The notes below the pieces were generated by a model. It had not been told where the DNA came from, did not search any database, and worked only from the letters and a program-made list of their open reading frames with translations. A DNA stretch of 64,000 nt from an uncultured Butyrivibrio sp. (GTDB lineage Bacteria; Bacillota; Clostridia; Lachnospirales; Lachnospiraceae), in contig CAMENP010000001.1 of NCBI GenBank assembly GCA_945928575.1, positions 152,782-216,781 on the forward strand, given 5' to 3'. Every line of letters starts with the position of its first letter. Position 1 is the stretch's first letter. The position numbers and the translations under genes were made by a program. This document shows, one piece after another, positions 36,433 through 47,511 of this stretch.

Positions 36433-36698
36433 CGCTGTGACATGATAGCGATGAAACGTGAGGTTGCTGCCCGATAATGTGGCAGGTTTTCCGCGGAGCG
36501 AATGTCAAGTTAGGAAACTGACGACAAGTCACTGTACAACTTACCATCTGCTTATATGCAGAGATGACCGTGTAACGGCCGCGGCGAAGAAGAATTTCTT
36601 CTTTTTTCTATGAAGAGGCGCGACACACACGGGGATGTGTACAGTCACCACTTGTTGTACTTCAGATTTATAAGTACGAAAAGGAGGCGGCTTTTTTT
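36433..36698 (+). promoter_or_regulatory. Long structured leader before rpsJ
   Basis: The 438-base gap 36261-36698 has the promoter and then about 265 bases of untranslated leader. It contains a CTGCC/GGCAG hairpin (near 36470), an AAGAAGAA-T-TTCTTCTT stem followed by TTTT (36587-36607) that looks like an attenuator, an ACACA/TGTGT hairpin, and GTACTT/AAGTAC (36657-36677) directly before the AAGGAGG ribosome site. Such leaders often give feedback by a ribosomal protein (L4 in the S10 operon); no Rfam family could be confirmed by eye. Confidence 0.5.
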
Positions 36699-37016
36699 AT
36701 GGCAAGTCAAGTAATGAGAATCACACTTAAAGCTTACGATCATCAGTTGGTAGATCAGTCAGCTAAGAAAATTATCGAGACTGTTAAGAAGACAGGATCT
36801 CAGGTGAGTGGACCGGTACCTCTTCCTACTAAGAAGGAAGTTGTTACAATCCTCAGAGCTGTTCATAAGTACAAAGATTCAAGAGAACAGTTCGAGCAGA
36901 GAACACACAAGAGATTGATCGATATCATTACTCCTACACAGAAGACTGTAGATGCTCTCTCAAGATTAGAGATGCCTGCAGGTGTGTACATCGACATTAA
37001 GATGAAGAACAAATAA
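36699..37016 (+). CDS. rpsJ: 30S ribosomal protein S10
   Basis: 105 residues, first gene of the S10-spc-alpha cluster. Typical sequences: [27 protein letters not shown] and [37 protein letters not shown]10 sits in the 30S head and also serves as NusE in antitermination. A strong AAGGAGG precedes the ATG. A 108-base gap with a GNRA-capped hairpin separates it from rplC. Confidence 0.98.
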   Translation: MASQVMRITLKAYDHQLVDQSAKKIIETVKKTGSQVSGPVPLPTKKEVVTILRAVHKYKDSREQFEQRTHKRLIDIITPTQKTVDALSRLEMPAGVYIDIKMKNK

Positions 37017-37076
37017 TGTCGGATATTTTTTAAGTAAGTAAGTCCTGAAGGGTTTTATATAAAACTGTTCTAGGAT

Positions 37077-37094
37077 GTTCGCGGTAACGCGAAC
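37077..37094 (+). other. GNRA-capped RNA hairpin between rpsJ and rplC
   Basis: GTTCGCG-GTAA-CGCGAAC, a 7-bp perfect stem with a GTAA tetraloop, 30 bases before the rplC start. There is no following T-run, so it is structural (RNA processing or translation control), not a terminator. A 14-base palindrome GTTTTATATAAAAC precedes it (near 37051-37065). Confidence 0.5.
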
Positions 37095-37124
37095 CGCTGT
37101 AGATTTAACAGGAGGTATTATTCA

Positions 37125-37808
37125 ATGAAGAAAGCAATTTTAGCTACTAAGGTTGGAATGACACAGATCTTCAATGATGAAGGCGTGCTTGTTCCGGTAA
37201 CTGTATTGCAGGCAGGACCTTGTGTTGTAACACAGGTTAAGACAGTCGAGAACGACGGTTATGCAGCAGTTCAGGTCGGTTTTGTTGACAAGAAAGAGAA
37301 AGTTGTTAATGTTGACAAGAACGGCAAGAAAGAAATCAGAAACAGACATGGCGTTAATAAGGCTGAGAAAGGTCATTTTGACAAGGCTGGCGTTTCTTAC
37401 AAGAGATTCCTTAAGGAGTTCAAGTTTGAGAATGCGGCTGATTACTCAGTAAAAGACGAGATCAAGGCAGATATATTTGAAGCCGGTGATAAGATTGACG
37501 CAACTGCTATTTCCAAAGGAAAAGGATTCCAGGGCGCAATCAAGAGACTTGGACAGTCAAGAGGTCCTATGGCTCACGGTTCTAAGTTCCATCGTCATCA
37601 GGGTTCTAACGGTGCTTCATCTAACCCAAGCCGTGTATTCAAGGGCAAAGGAATGCCTGGACACATGGGTGCCAAGAAGATCACTATTCAGAATCTTGAA
37701 GTTGTCAGAGTAGATGCTGACAAGAACTTAATCCTTGTTAAGGGTGCGGTTCCTGGAGCTAAGAAATCATTAGTAACATTGAAAGAGACAGTAAAGTCAG
37801 CTAAATAG
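37125..37808 (+). CDS. rplC: 50S ribosomal protein L3
   Basis: 227 residues. Landmarks: [20 protein letters not shown] at the start, [26 protein letters not shown] (the loop that reaches the peptidyl transferase centre) and [23 protein letters not shown] slightly long loop in the middle ([20 protein letters not shown]) is common in clostridia. AGGAGG precedes the start. Confidence 0.98.
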   Translation: MKKAILATKVGMTQIFNDEGVLVPVTVLQAGPCVVTQVKTVENDGYAAVQVGFVDKKEKVVNVDKNGKKEIRNRHGVNKAEKGHFDKAGVSYKRFLKEFKFENAADYSVKDEIKADIFEAGDKIDATAISKGKGFQGAIKRLGQSRGPMAHGSKFHRHQGSNGASSNPSRVFKGKGMPGHMGAKKITIQNLEVVRVDADKNLILVKGAVPGAKKSLVTLKETVKSAK

Positions 37809-37836
37809 TTGATTTTCAGGAAGGAGGAACACACAG

Positions 37837-38457
37837 ATGGCAAAGGTATCTGTTTACAATATTGAAGGCAATAAAGTTGGCGATATGGAGCTTAATGATG
37901 CTGTATTCGGTGTTGAAGTTAACGAACATCTTGTACACATGGCAGTAGTAAGCCAGCTTGCTAATAAGAGACAGGGCACACAGAGTGCCAAGACCCGTTC
38001 AGAAGTCAGCGGTGGCGGACGTAAGCCATGGAGACAGAAGGGTACAGGTCATGCCCGTCAGGGTTCAACAAGAGCTCCTCAGTGGACAGGCGGCGGAATC
38101 GTATTTGCTCCGAAGCCAAGAGATTACTCTTTCAAGATGAACAAGAAAGAGAAGAATCTTGCTCTTAAATCAGTTCTTACCTCAAAGGTGGCTGAAGACA
38201 AACTTATCGTATTAGACAGCATCAGCTTCGATGAAATCAAGACAAAGAAAATGGTAGCTGTTCTTAATAATCTTAAAGCTGATAAAGCTTTGGTAGTTCT
38301 TAACGACAATGACAAGAATGTAATTCTTTCAGCTAAGAACATTCCGGATGTAAAGACTGCATTAACTAACACAATCAATGTATATGACATACTTAAGTAT
38401 GACAAACTCATTGTTACCAAGGATGCAGTAGCAACTATCGAGGAGGTGTATGCATAA
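37837..38457 (+). CDS. rplD: 50S ribosomal protein L4
   Basis: 206 residues with the L4 signature [32 protein letters not shown], the basic loop that lines the exit tunnel, and the C-terminal Rossmann-like half. L4 is the feedback repressor of the S10 operon in enterobacteria; whether it acts on the leader here is unknown. Its stop overlaps the rplW start (TAATG). Confidence 0.98.
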   Translation: MAKVSVYNIEGNKVGDMELNDAVFGVEVNEHLVHMAVVSQLANKRQGTQSAKTRSEVSGGGRKPWRQKGTGHARQGSTRAPQWTGGGIVFAPKPRDYSFKMNKKEKNLALKSVLTSKVAEDKLIVLDSISFDEIKTKKMVAVLNNLKADKALVVLNDNDKNVILSAKNIPDVKTALTNTINVYDILKYDKLIVTKDAVATIEEVYA

Positions 38458-38756
38458 TGGCAAACGTACAGTATTATGACGTAATCCTTAAACCGGTTAT
38501 AACAGAGAAGAGTATGGAAGACATGAGCGCTAAGAAATACACATTCCTTGTTCACCCGGAAGCTAACAAGACTCAGATTAAAGAAGCAGTTGAAAAAATG
38601 TTCGAGGGAACCAAGGTTGCCAAGGTCAACACAATGAACCTTGACGGCAAGACCCGGAGAAGAGGAAATGTTTTCGGCAAGACAGCTGTTAAGAAGAAAG
38701 CAATCGTACAGCTCACAGAAGACAGTGCTGATATCGAGATTTTCTCAGGACTTTAA
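38457..38756 (+). CDS. rplW: 50S ribosomal protein L23
   Basis: 99 residues: YYDVILKPVITEKSMEDMSAKKYTFLVHPEANKTQIKEAVE, then VAKVNTMNLDGKTRRRGNVFGK. L23 lies at the tunnel exit and docks trigger factor and SRP. Coupled to rplD by a one-base TAATG overlap. The 78-base gap that follows contains a GCGGTGCA/TGCATCGC stem. Confidence 0.97.
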   Translation: MANVQYYDVILKPVITEKSMEDMSAKKYTFLVHPEANKTQIKEAVEKMFEGTKVAKVNTMNLDGKTRRRGNVFGKTAVKKKAIVQLTEDSADIEIFSGL

Positions 38757-38834
38757 TCACATAGCGGTGCAGAAAAGTCGATGAAAATATTGCATCGCTC
38801 ATAACAAAGAGACATCGAAAGGAGAAACAAAGAA

Positions 38835-39680
38835 ATGGGAATTAAGACATATAACCCATATACACCGTCAAGACGTAATATGACCGGTTCTGATTTTTCA
38901 GAGATCACCAAGAAGACACCTGAGAAATCACTTCTTGACAGCAAGAAGAAGAACGCTGGACGTAATAACCAGGGTAAGATTACCGTTAGACATCAGGGCG
39001 GCGGAAACAGACAGAAATACAGACTTATCGATTTCAAGAGAAATAACAAGGATGGAATTCCTGCAACAGTTATCGGAATCGAATATGATCCAAACAGAAC
39101 AGCAAACATCGCTTTGATCTGCTATGCAGACGGCGAGAAGAGATATATCCTTGCACCACAGGGACTTACAGACGGCATGAAGGTTATGAACGGACCTGAA
39201 GCTGAAGTAAGAGTTGGTAACTGCTTACCACTTGAGAACATCCCGGTTGGTACAGAAATCCACAACATCGAGCTTTATCCTGGAAGAGGCGGACAGCTTG
39301 TTCGTACAGCAGGCGTTTCTGCACAGCTTATGGCTAAGGAAGGCAAGTATGCAACACTCAGACTTCCGTCAGGCGAGATGAGAATGGTACCTATTATTTG
39401 CCGTGCAACAATCGGTACAGTAGGTAACTCAGAGCACAGCCTTATTAATATCGGTAAGGCAGGACGTAAGCGTCACATGGGTATCCGTCCTACAGTTCGT
39501 GGTTCTGTTATGAACCCTAATGACCATCCACACGGTGGTGGTGAAGGTAAGGCTCCGGTTGGTCGTTCAGGACCTATGACACCTTGGGGCAAGCCGGCAC
39601 TCGGTCTTAAGACAAGAAAGAAGAACAAAGCTTCTAACAAGCTTATTGTAAGAAGAAGAGACGGTAAGAGCATCAAATAA
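38835..39680 (+). CDS. rplB: 50S ribosomal protein L2
   Basis: 281 residues, full length. Seen: [21 protein letters not shown], the RNA-binding OB/SH3 core ([26 protein letters not shown]), and the C-terminal [21 protein letters not shown] loop with the conserved histidine near the peptidyl transferase centre. AAAGGAG precedes the start. Confidence 0.98.
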   Translation: MGIKTYNPYTPSRRNMTGSDFSEITKKTPEKSLLDSKKKNAGRNNQGKITVRHQGGGNRQKYRLIDFKRNNKDGIPATVIGIEYDPNRTANIALICYADGEKRYILAPQGLTDGMKVMNGPEAEVRVGNCLPLENIPVGTEIHNIELYPGRGGQLVRTAGVSAQLMAKEGKYATLRLPSGEMRMVPIICRATIGTVGNSEHSLINIGKAGRKRHMGIRPTVRGSVMNPNDHPHGGGEGKAPVGRSGPMTPWGKPALGLKTRKKNKASNKLIVRRRDGKSIK

Positions 39681-39694
39681 AGGAGGTCAAATTT

Positions 39695-39976
39695 ATGGCA
39701 CGTTCATTAAAAAAAGGACCATTTGCAGATGAGAGCCTTCTTAAGAAGGTTGACGCTATGAACGCAGCAGGCGACAAGTCGGTTATCAAGACATGGTCAC
39801 GCCGTTCTACAATCTATCCTCAGATGGTTGGACATACAATAGCAGTTCACGATGGCAGAAAACACGTTCCTGTTTATGTAACAGAAGATATGGTTGGACA
39901 TAAGCTCGGAGAGTTCGTTGCTACAAGAACATTCAGAGGACATGGAAAAGACGAGAAAAAATCAAAAGCTCGTTAA
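39695..39976 (+). CDS. rpsS: 30S ribosomal protein S19
   Basis: 93 residues: [69 protein letters not shown]. Forms a dimer with S13 in the 30S head. Strong AAGGAGG site 14 bases after rplB. Confidence 0.98.
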   Translation: MARSLKKGPFADESLLKKVDAMNAAGDKSVIKTWSRRSTIYPQMVGHTIAVHDGRKHVPVYVTEDMVGHKLGEFVATRTFRGHGKDEKKSKAR

Positions 39977-40008
39977 TTGACAGGATTTCGTAAAGGAGGT
40001 TAAAATCC

Positions 40009-40395
40009 ATGGCAAAAGGACATAGATCCCAGATTAAAAGAGAGAGAAATGCCAATAAGGACACAAGACCATCAGCTAAGTTGTCTTATGCAAGAGTTTC
40101 TGTCCAGAAGGCATGCTTTGTTTTAGACGCAATCCGTGGAAAAGATGTTGCAACAGCTCTTGCGATTGTAACATATAATCCTAGATATGCTTCTACATTG
40201 ATAGAGAAACTTTTAAAATCAGCTGTCGCTAATGCCGAGAACAACAACGGCATGAAGGCAGAGAATCTTTTCGTTGAAGAGTGCTACGCAAACAAGGGAC
40301 CTACAATGAAGAGAGTTAGACCGAGAGCACAGGGCAGAGCTTACAGAATCGAGAAGAGAATGAGCCACATCACAATCGTGCTTAATGAAAGATAG
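40009..40395 (+). CDS. rplV: 50S ribosomal protein L22
   Basis: 128 residues: [32 protein letters not shown], and the tunnel loop near [29 protein letters not shown], where macrolide-resistance changes are known in other species; the sequence here looks ordinary. N-terminus is extended by about ten basic residues. Confidence 0.97.
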   Translation: MAKGHRSQIKRERNANKDTRPSAKLSYARVSVQKACFVLDAIRGKDVATALAIVTYNPRYASTLIEKLLKSAVANAENNNGMKAENLFVEECYANKGPTMKRVRPRAQGRAYRIEKRMSHITIVLNER

Positions 40396-40409
40396 AAAGG
40401 AGAACACAC

Positions 40410-41066
40410 ATGGGACAGAAAGTTAATCCTCATGGCTTGAGAGTCGGTGTTATTAAAGACTGGGACTCAAAGTGGTATGCTGATGCTGATTTCAGTGATA
40501 ACCTTGTTGAAGATTACAACATCAGAAAATTCATCAAGAAGAGACTTTACAGCGCAGGCATTTCAAAGATTGAGATAGAGAGAGCGTCTGACAGAGTTAA
40601 GATTTACATCTACACTGCTAAACCGGGTGTGGTAATCGGTAAAGGCGGAGCTGATATCGAGAAGCTTAAAGCTGATGTTCAGAAGCTTACAGACAAGAAG
40701 TTATCAATAGATATTAAAGAAGTAAAGAGACCGGACAACGACGCACAGCTCGTTGCTGAGAACATTGCACTTCAGCTTGAAAACCGTGTATCTTTCAGAA
40801 GAGCTATGAAATCGGTTATGACAAGAACAATGAAGTCAGGCGCTAAGGGTATTAAGACATCAGTATCCGGACGTCTTGGCGGAGCAGATATGGCTCGTAC
40901 AGAATTTTACAGCGAAGGAACAATTCCTCTTCAGACATTACGTGCTGACATTGATTATGGATTTGCTGAGGCAGATACAACATACGGTAAAGTCGGCGTT
41001 AAGGTATGGATCTACAAGGGTGAGGTTCTTCCGGTTAAATCATCTAAGGAAGGGAGCGAACAGTAA
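40410..41066 (+). CDS. rpsC: 30S ribosomal protein S3
   Basis: 218 residues. KH domain with the GKGG loop ([16 protein letters not shown]) and the C-terminal domain [47 protein letters not shown]. Forms part of the mRNA entry channel. Its stop overlaps the rplP start (TAATG). Confidence 0.98.
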   Translation: MGQKVNPHGLRVGVIKDWDSKWYADADFSDNLVEDYNIRKFIKKRLYSAGISKIEIERASDRVKIYIYTAKPGVVIGKGGADIEKLKADVQKLTDKKLSIDIKEVKRPDNDAQLVAENIALQLENRVSFRRAMKSVMTRTMKSGAKGIKTSVSGRLGGADMARTEFYSEGTIPLQTLRADIDYGFAEADTTYGKVGVKVWIYKGEVLPVKSSKEGSEQ

Positions 41067-41503
41067 TGTTATTACCTAAGAGAGTTAAACATCGTAAGCA
41101 GTTTCGTGGTTCAATGGCTGGTAAAGCTACAAGAGGCAATAAGATAGTATATGGTGATTATGGTATTGTCGCTCTTGAACCAAAGTGGGTAACTTCAAGA
41201 CAGATTGAGGCAGCCCGTATCGCAATGACACGTTACATTAAGCGTGGTGGTAAAGTATGGATTAAATTATTCCCTGACAAGCCTTATACTCATAAGCCGT
41301 TAGGTGTCAGAATGGGTAAAGGAAAAGGTGCAGTAGAATATTGGGTAGCAGTTGTTAAACCGGGACGTGTAATGTTCGAAATCGGCGGAGTTTCAGAAGA
41401 ACTCGCAAGAGAAGCTTTACGTCTCGCTATGCACAAACTTCCTCTTAAGTGTAAGGTAGTTTCTCGTGCGGAATTAGAAGGCGGTGATAACAGTGAAAAT
41501 TAA
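41066..41503 (+). CDS. rplP: 50S ribosomal protein L16
   Basis: 145 residues: [58 protein letters not shown], and [18 protein letters not shown]. Sits near the A-site tRNA. Overlaps rpsC by one base and rpmC by eleven. Confidence 0.98.
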   Translation: MLLPKRVKHRKQFRGSMAGKATRGNKIVYGDYGIVALEPKWVTSRQIEAARIAMTRYIKRGGKVWIKLFPDKPYTHKPLGVRMGKGKGAVEYWVAVVKPGRVMFEIGGVSEELAREALRLAMHKLPLKCKVVSRAELEGGDNSEN

Positions 41504-41696
41504 TAAGTATGTAGAAGAATTAAATGCAAAGACATCTGCAGAATTAAACAAAGAATTAGTAGCTGCTAAAAAGGAATTATTCAATTTAAGATTCCAGAAC
41601 GCAACAAATCAGCTGGATAACACAAGCAGAATCAAAGAAGTTAGAAAGAACATTGCAAGAATCCAGACTGTTATGGCTTCAAAGGCTGCTTTATAA
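41493..41696 (+). CDS. rpmC: 50S ribosomal protein L29
   Basis: 67 residues of two helices ([48 protein letters not shown]). I choose the GTG at 41493, giving [13 protein letters not shown] as in relatives, with AAGGCGG upstream; a GTG at 41484 is also in frame. The start lies within rplP, so translation is coupled. Confidence 0.96.
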   Translation: MKINKYVEELNAKTSAELNKELVAAKKELFNLRFQNATNQLDNTSRIKEVRKNIARIQTVMASKAAL

Positions 41697-41718
41697 TCCG
41701 AGGAAGGAGGAATTTGTT

Positions 41719-41976
41719 GTGGAAGAAAGAAATTTAAGAAAAACACGTACCGGCAAGGTCGTAAGCAATAAGATGGATAAGACAATCGTAGTTGCAGTTG
41801 AGGACCATGTAAAGCATCCTCTTTATAACAAGATTGTTAAGAGAACTTACAAATTACAGGCACATGATGAGAACAATGAATGCCAGGTTGGTGACATCGT
41901 AAAGGTTATGGAAACAAGACCTTTATCCAAGACCAAGAGATGGAGATTTGTTGAACTTATCAGCAGAGCTGAGTAA
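41719..41976 (+). CDS. rpsQ: 30S ribosomal protein S17
   Basis: 85 residues with [45 protein letters not shown] and the C-terminal [14 protein letters not shown] start at 41719 after a strong GGAAGGAGG; the longer frame from 41653 lies inside rpmC and adds non-family residues. Confidence 0.97.
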   Translation: MEERNLRKTRTGKVVSNKMDKTIVVAVEDHVKHPLYNKIVKRTYKLQAHDENNECQVGDIVKVMETRPLSKTKRWRFVELISRAE

Positions 41977-42008
41977 TTATCGAATAATTTTGAAGGAGGA
42001 TTACCTGC

Positions 42009-42377
42009 ATGATTCAGCAAGAGACAAGACTTAGAGTCGCTGATAACACAGGTGCAAAAGAACTTCTTTGCATCAGAGTTATGGGTGGATCTACAAGAAG
42101 ATATGCTAACATCGGTGATGTTATAGTCGCTTCGGTTAAAGATGCAACACCAGGTGGCGTTGTTAAAAAAGGCGATGTAGTTAAAGCCGTAGTAGTTCGT
42201 ACAGTCAAAGGTGCTCGTCGTAAAGACGGATCATATATTAAATTTGATGATAACGCTGCCGTAATTATCAAGGAAGACAAGAACCCTAAGGGAACTCGTA
42301 TTTTCGGACCGGTAGCAAGAGAGTTAAGAGATAAACAGTTTATGAAAATTGTTTCATTAGCTCCGGAAGTATTATAG
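42009..42377 (+). CDS. rplN: 50S ribosomal protein L14
   Basis: 122 residues: [73 protein letters not shown]. Standard length, AAGGAGG site. Confidence 0.98.
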   Translation: MIQQETRLRVADNTGAKELLCIRVMGGSTRRYANIGDVIVASVKDATPGGVVKKGDVVKAVVVRTVKGARRKDGSYIKFDDNAAVIIKEDKNPKGTRIFGPVARELRDKQFMKIVSLAPEVL

Positions 42378-42388
42378 GAGGTGCGACT

Positions 42389-42700
42389 GTGTCAACATTA
42401 AAGATTAAAAAAGGCGACCTTGTCAGAGTAATCACAGGCAAGGATAAAGACAGAGAAGGCAAAGTAACATCTGTTGATGCTAAGAACCATAAGGTTGTTG
42501 TTGAAGGCATTAACATGGTTACAAAGCACACCAAACCAAGTGCACAGAACCAGAATGGTGGAATTGTTCATCAGGAAGCTCCGATTGATATTTCCAACGT
42601 TATGTATGTACACAAGGGAAAAACAACAAGAGTAGGCTTCAAGATTGACGGCGACAAGAAGGTTCGTGTTGCCAAGTCAACCGGAGAAGTTATCGATTAA
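42389..42700 (+). CDS. rplX: 50S ribosomal protein L24
   Basis: 103 residues with the KOW motif at the start ([24 protein letters not shown]) and [21 protein letters not shown] start at 42389 with AGGAGGTG. Confidence 0.97.
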   Translation: MSTLKIKKGDLVRVITGKDKDREGKVTSVDAKNHKVVVEGINMVTKHTKPSAQNQNGGIVHQEAPIDISNVMYVHKGKTTRVGFKIDGDKKVRVAKSTGEVID

Positions 42701-42723
42701 TTTAGGAAAGGAGGTCTGTAACG

Positions 42724-43263
42724 GTGAGCAGGCTCAAAGACTTATATAAGAGTGAAATCGTTGACGCAATGGTAAAGAAGTTCGGTTACAAGAACATCAT
42801 GGAAGTACCAAAGCTCGACAAAATCGTTATAAACATGGGTGTTGGAGAAGCTAAAGATAATTCAAAGGTTCTCGAAGTTGCTGTAAAGGAACTTGAGACA
42901 ATAGCCGGACAGAAGGTTGTTACAACCAAGGCTAAGAATTCAGTAGCTAACTTCAAAATCAGAGAGGGAATGCCAATCGGATGTAAGACTACACTCCGTG
43001 GCGACAAGATGTACGAGTTCCTTGACAGACTTGTAAATCTCGCATTACCTCGAGTTCGTGACTTCAGAGGCGTAAGCGCTGATTCTTTTGACGGAAGAGG
43101 TAACTATGCACTCGGAATCAAAGAACAGATCATCTTCCCTGAAATCGAGTATGACAAGATTGACAAGGTAAGAGGTATGGATGTTATTGTCGTAACAACT
43201 GCCAAGACTGATGAAGAAGCACGTGAATTATTGAGATTATTCAATATGCCATTCAAAAAATAA
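42724..43263 (+). CDS. rplE: 50S ribosomal protein L5
   Basis: 179 residues: [95 protein letters not shown]. Binds 5S rRNA. GTG start after AAAGGAGG. Confidence 0.98.
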   Translation: MSRLKDLYKSEIVDAMVKKFGYKNIMEVPKLDKIVINMGVGEAKDNSKVLEVAVKELETIAGQKVVTTKAKNSVANFKIREGMPIGCKTTLRGDKMYEFLDRLVNLALPRVRDFRGVSADSFDGRGNYALGIKEQIIFPEIEYDKIDKVRGMDVIVVTTAKTDEEARELLRLFNMPFKK

Positions 43264-43280
43264 ATTAGGAGGGAAATTCA

Positions 43281-43466
43281 ATGGCTAAGACCTCGATGAA
43301 AGTTAAACAGCAGCGTAAGCAGAAGTTCTCAACAAGAGAATATACACGTTGCAAGATTTGTGGACGTCCACACGCTTATTTAAGAAAATATGGAATTTGC
43401 AGAATTTGCTTCCGTGAATTAGCATACAAGGGACAGATTCCGGGCGTTAAGAAGGCAAGCTGGTAA
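43281..43466 (+). CDS. rpsZ: 30S ribosomal protein S14, zinc-binding type Z
   Basis: 61 residues. The zinc ligands C24, C27, C40 and C43 are all present ([20 protein letters not shown]), which marks the zinc-dependent form. No zinc-free S14 is seen in the window. Confidence 0.98.
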   Translation: MAKTSMKVKQQRKQKFSTREYTRCKICGRPHAYLRKYGICRICFRELAYKGQIPGVKKASW

Positions 43467-43530
43467 GATATCAGCTATGATAAACGGCGCACACCGTGCG
43501 CGACAGATTGAAATTTAGGAGGATAATCAG

Positions 43531-43926
43531 ATGACAGATCCAATCGCAGATATGCTTACCAGAATCCGTAATGCAAACACATCTAAACATGATACAGTTG
43601 ATGTTCCTGCTTCAAAGATGAAGGTTTCAATAGCTGATATTCTTTTTAAGGAAGGATATATTCAGAAGTATGAGCTCGTTGATGACGGCAGCTTCAAGAC
43701 TATCCGCATTACATTAAAGTATGGCAAGGATAAAAATGAAAAGATCATTACAGGTCTTAAGAGAATCTCAAAGCCTGGTCTTCGTGTATACGCAGGCAAG
43801 GATGAGTTACCAAGAGTTCTCGGCGGACTTGGTATCGCAATCATTTCAACAAATCAGGGCGTAGTTACTGACAAGGAAGCAAGAAAGCTTAATGTCGGCG
43901 GCGAAGTTCTTGCATACATCTGGTAA
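43531..43926 (+). CDS. rpsH: 30S ribosomal protein S8
   Basis: 131 residues: [31 protein letters not shown] and the C-terminal [31 protein letters not shown]. In enterobacteria S8 represses the spc operon. A 104-base gap with a TGCGGGGTA/TACCCTGCA hairpin (near 43951-43970) separates it from rplF. Confidence 0.98.
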   Translation: MTDPIADMLTRIRNANTSKHDTVDVPASKMKVSIADILFKEGYIQKYELVDDGSFKTIRITLKYGKDKNEKIITGLKRISKPGLRVYAGKDELPRVLGGLGIAIISTNQGVVTDKEARKLNVGGEVLAYIW

Positions 43927-44030
43927 TTAAATTACCGGGTGTGTGACAACCCTGCGGGGTACATACCCTGCAAGAACGAAACTATTAACAGACGATAATA
44001 ATCGTCATACCCAATAAGGAGGTACGCGGC

Positions 44031-44573
44031 ATGTCACGTATAGGAAGAATGCCTATCGCTTTACCGGCAGGAGTTACTGTCGATATTGCAGAAAATAACA
44101 AAGTGACTGTAAAAGGACCAAAGGGTACTCTTGAAAGAGTATTACCTGCGGAAATGGAGATAAAACTCGACGGAAACACAGTTACTGTATCAAGACCTAA
44201 CGATCTCAAGAAAATGAAATCATTACACGGTCTTACAAGAACACTTATTCACAATATGGTAGTTGGTGTTACCGAAGGATATGAGAAGAAACTCGAAGTT
44301 AACGGTGTAGGTTACAGAGCACAGAAGAACGGTAAGACACTTGTTCTTTCACTTGGATATTCACATTCAGTTGAGATGACTGATCCTGAAGGAATCGAAG
44401 TAGCAGTTGACGGACAGAACCTTATCATCGTTAAAGGTATTGACAAAGAAAAAGTTGGCCAGTATGCAGCTGAAATCAGAAGCAAGAGAGAGCCTGAACC
44501 ATACAAGGGCAAAGGTATCAAGTATGTTGATGAAGTTATCAGACGTAAAGTTGGTAAGACTGGTAAGAAATAA
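44031..44573 (+). CDS. rplF: 50S ribosomal protein L6
   Basis: 180 residues, two repeated alpha/beta domains. Landmarks: [49 protein letters not shown], and the signature [22 protein letters not shown]. Confidence 0.98.
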   Translation: MSRIGRMPIALPAGVTVDIAENNKVTVKGPKGTLERVLPAEMEIKLDGNTVTVSRPNDLKKMKSLHGLTRTLIHNMVVGVTEGYEKKLEVNGVGYRAQKNGKTLVLSLGYSHSVEMTDPEGIEVAVDGQNLIIVKGIDKEKVGQYAAEIRSKREPEPYKGKGIKYVDEVIRRKVGKTGKK

Positions 44574-44591
44574 TTAAAGGAGTGAACAAAA

Positions 44592-44960
44592 ATGGTTAGT
44601 AAAGACAACAGATCTGTAGTTCGTCAGAACAAACACAGAAAAATACGTAATCGTTTCAGCGGAACAGCTGAGAGACCAAGACTTGCGGTATTCAGAAGTA
44701 ATAATCATATGTACGCTCAGATTATTGATGATACAGTTGGAAAGACTCTCGTAGCAGCTTCTACACTTGAAAAAGACGTTAAGGCTGAACTTGAGAAGAC
44801 AAATGACGTAGCAGCAGCTGCTTACTTAGGAACAGTAATCGCTAAGAAAGCGCTTGAGAACGGAATTAAAACTGTAGTCTTCGATAGAGGCGGTTTCATA
44901 TATCAGGGCAAAGTAAAAGCATTAGCAGAGGCAGCAAGAGAAGCTGGCCTTGAATTCTAG
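44592..44960 (+). CDS. rplR: 50S ribosomal protein L18
   Basis: 122 residues: [45 protein letters not shown] and [26 protein letters not shown]. Binds 5S rRNA with L5. Confidence 0.98.
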   Translation: MVSKDNRSVVRQNKHRKIRNRFSGTAERPRLAVFRSNNHMYAQIIDDTVGKTLVAASTLEKDVKAELEKTNDVAAAAYLGTVIAKKALENGIKTVVFDRGGFIYQGKVKALAEAAREAGLEF

Positions 44961-44976
44961 CAGGAAGGAGAAACAG

Positions 44977-45486
44977 ATGAAACATACAATTATTGATGCT
45001 CATGACTTAGAGTTAAACGATAAAGTAGTATCAATCAAGCGTGTTACAAAGGTTGTTAAAGGTGGTCGTCATTTCAGATTTGCTGCTTTAGTAGTAGTTG
45101 GAGACGGAAACGGACACGTTGGCGCCGGAATTGGTAAAGCAATGGAAATTCCTGAAGCTATCCGCAAGGGAAAAGAAGATGCTATGAAGAGACTTGTTTC
45201 TGTTCCTGTAGATGAGAACGGAAGTATTCCGCACGATATGATTGGTAAATTTGGCAGCTCTTCAGTTCTTTTGAAGAAGGCTCCGGAAGGTACCGGTGTT
45301 ATCGCCGGCGGTCCTGCTCGTAGCGTAATCGAGATGGCCGGCATCACAAACATCCGTACAAAATCATTAGGCTCAAACAACAAGCAGAACGTAGTTCTCG
45401 CTACAATCGAAGGCTTATCACAGCTCAAGACACCTGAAGAGGTAGCAAAGCTTCGTGGCAAGACCGTAGAAGAGCTCTACAAATAA
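44977..45486 (+). CDS. rpsE: 30S ribosomal protein S5
   Basis: 169 residues: [45 protein letters not shown] and the C-terminal [33 protein letters not shown]. The ATG at 44977 with GGAAGGAG is preferred to the in-frame ATG at 44950 within rplR. Confidence 0.97.
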   Translation: MKHTIIDAHDLELNDKVVSIKRVTKVVKGGRHFRFAALVVVGDGNGHVGAGIGKAMEIPEAIRKGKEDAMKRLVSVPVDENGSIPHDMIGKFGSSSVLLKKAPEGTGVIAGGPARSVIEMAGITNIRTKSLGSNNKQNVVLATIEGLSQLKTPEEVAKLRGKTVEELYK

Positions 45487-45500
45487 GGAGGTAGCGAAGA

Positions 45501-45683
45501 ATGGCAGAGAAGTTAAAAGTAACATTAGTTAAATCAACAATCGGTGCTATACCAAAGCAGGTTAAAACTGTTGAAGCACTTGGACTTAACAAACTTAACA
45601 AAACTGTTGAATTACCTGACAATGACGCAGTAAGAGGCATGATTTTCAAGGTTAGACATTTAGTTAAGGTAGAAGAAATATAA
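45501..45683 (+). CDS. rpmD: 50S ribosomal protein L30
   Basis: 60 residues: KLKVTLVKSTIGAIPKQVKTVEALGLNKLNKTVELPDNDAVRGMIFKVRHLVKVEE, the complete short bacterial L30. Confidence 0.98.
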   Translation: MAEKLKVTLVKSTIGAIPKQVKTVEALGLNKLNKTVELPDNDAVRGMIFKVRHLVKVEEI

Positions 45684-45707
45684 TTTTTCGGATAAGGAGG
45701 TGTAAAA

Positions 45708-46148
45708 ATGGATTTATCAAATTTACAGCCTGCAGCAGGTTCTAAGCAAAGCGATAATTTCAGAAGAGGCCGTGGACACGGTTCAGGAAATGGTAAGACT
45801 GCCGGTAAGGGTCATAAGGGTCAGAAAGCTCGTTCAGGAGCACCAAGACCGGGCTTTGAAGGTGGACAGATGCCATTATATAGAAGATTACCTAAGAGAG
45901 GTTTCACTAACAGAAATTCTCTTACAATCGTAGGAATCAATTTATCAGCACTTGAAGGCTTTGAAGATGGTGCAGTAGTTACAGTTGATTCACTCATCGA
46001 ATCAGGTATCGTAAGAAATCCTAAAGATGGCGTAAAGATTCTTGGAAACGGAGAATTAACTAAGAAGCTCACCGTTAAGGCTAACGCTTTCAGCGCATCG
46101 GCTAAGGAGAAGATTGAAGCTCTTGGTGGAACCTGTGAGGTGATTTAA
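45708..46148 (+). CDS. rplO: 50S ribosomal protein L15
   Basis: 146 residues: [57 protein letters not shown]. Its stop overlaps the secY start (TAATG). Confidence 0.98.
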   Translation: MDLSNLQPAAGSKQSDNFRRGRGHGSGNGKTAGKGHKGQKARSGAPRPGFEGGQMPLYRRLPKRGFTNRNSLTIVGINLSALEGFEDGAVVTVDSLIESGIVRNPKDGVKILGNGELTKKLTVKANAFSASAKEKIEALGGTCEVI

Positions 46149-47485
46149 TGTTCAAAACATTAGCAAATGCATTCAGAATTAAAGAAATTAGAAATAAAAT
46201 ACTGTTTACTCTTGCAATGTTAGTTGTTATCAGGATAGGAAGTATTCTTCCTATCCCGGGAGTAAACACAGATTATTTTACTAATTTGTTTAATACAACA
46301 GCAACTGGAGATCAGTTCAGCTTCGTCAATGCACTTACAGGTGGTTCACTGCTTAAGATGTCGGTATTCGCATTAAGCATTACACCATACATCACATCTT
46401 CAATCATAATGCAGCTCCTCACAATAGCAATTCCGAAGCTCGAGGAGTTACAGAAAGACGGAGAAGACGGAAGAAAGAAAATCGCAACGATCACGCGTTA
46501 TGTAACAATAGCGCTTTCATTGATTGAGGGTATTGCAATGGTTATCGGTTTCGGTAGACAGGGTCTTATCAATAATTACTCATCAATGACTACATTCCAT
46601 AAGATTTTCTCAGGCGTTATGATGGTATCCATCCTGACAGCCGGTTCGGCTCTTCTTATGTGGATTGGTGAAACAATCACCGAAAAGGGTGTTGGTAACG
46701 GTATTTCAATAGTACTTGTAATAAATATTATTTCAAGCATGCCGGAAGATTTCGCAACTCTGTTTGAGACATTCATCAAAGGTAAATCAGTCTTAAACGG
46801 AACAATCGCAGCTGTAGTTATACTTGCAGTAACTGTCGGTATCGTATTCCTCACCGTAATCCTTTGTGCGGGAGAGAGAAGAATACCGGTTCAGTATTCC
46901 AAGAAAATACAGGGCAGAAAGACTTTTGGCGGACAGTCATCACACATTCCGCTTAAGGTTAACACAGCGGGCGTTATCCCGGTTATTTTCGCACAGACAC
47001 TTATGTCATTCCCGCTTATGATAGCAGCTTTCTTTACTGTAGATTACAGTACTGTAGGCGGCAAGATCTTACTTGCGCTTTCATCGGGTAACTGGTTTAA
47101 CAGAAATAACATGATATATACACTTGGTGTGATTCTGTACATCGCGTTGAATATTTTCTTCGCATATTTCTATACATCAATCACATTCAACCCTCTTGAG
47201 ATTGCTAATAACATGAAGAAGAGCGGTGGATTTATTCCGGGTATCAGACCTGGTAAACCTACATCGGATTACCTTACATCTGTACTTAACAAAATCATTT
47301 TCATCGGTGTAATCGGACTTATCATAGTTGCACTTATACCGATAGTATTCTCCGGATTGTTTAACGCACATGTTTCATTTGGCGGTACATCAATCATAAT
47401 CGTTGTCGGAGTTGTTATTGAGACACTCAGACAGATTGAGTCACAGATGGTTGTAAGAGATTACAAGGGATTCCTTAACACCTGA
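46148..47485 (+). CDS. secY: Protein translocase subunit SecY
   Basis: 445 residues, ten membrane segments. Plug and pore regions are typical: IRIGSILPIPGVNTDYF near the start, SVFALSITPYITSSIIMQLL, the cytoplasmic loop ERRIPVQYSKKIQGRKTFGGQSSHIPLKVNTAGVIPVIFA, and FNPLEIANNMKKSGGFIPGIRPGKPT. Forms the Sec channel with SecE and SecG; it would export the lipoproteins and secreted protein of the island. Confidence 0.98.
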   Translation: MFKTLANAFRIKEIRNKILFTLAMLVVIRIGSILPIPGVNTDYFTNLFNTTATGDQFSFVNALTGGSLLKMSVFALSITPYITSSIIMQLLTIAIPKLEELQKDGEDGRKKIATITRYVTIALSLIEGIAMVIGFGRQGLINNYSSMTTFHKIFSGVMMVSILTAGSALLMWIGETITEKGVGNGISIVLVINIISSMPEDFATLFETFIKGKSVLNGTIAAVVILAVTVGIVFLTVILCAGERRIPVQYSKKIQGRKTFGGQSSHIPLKVNTAGVIPVIFAQTLMSFPLMIAAFFTVDYSTVGGKILLALSSGNWFNRNNMIYTLGVILYIALNIFFAYFYTSITFNPLEIANNMKKSGGFIPGIRPGKPTSDYLTSVLNKIIFIGVIGLIIVALIPIVFSGLFNAHVSFGGTSIIIVVGVVIETLRQIESQMVVRDYKGFLNT

Positions 47486-47511
47486 TTATAAGTGAAAGGG
47501 CGGTAATAATT

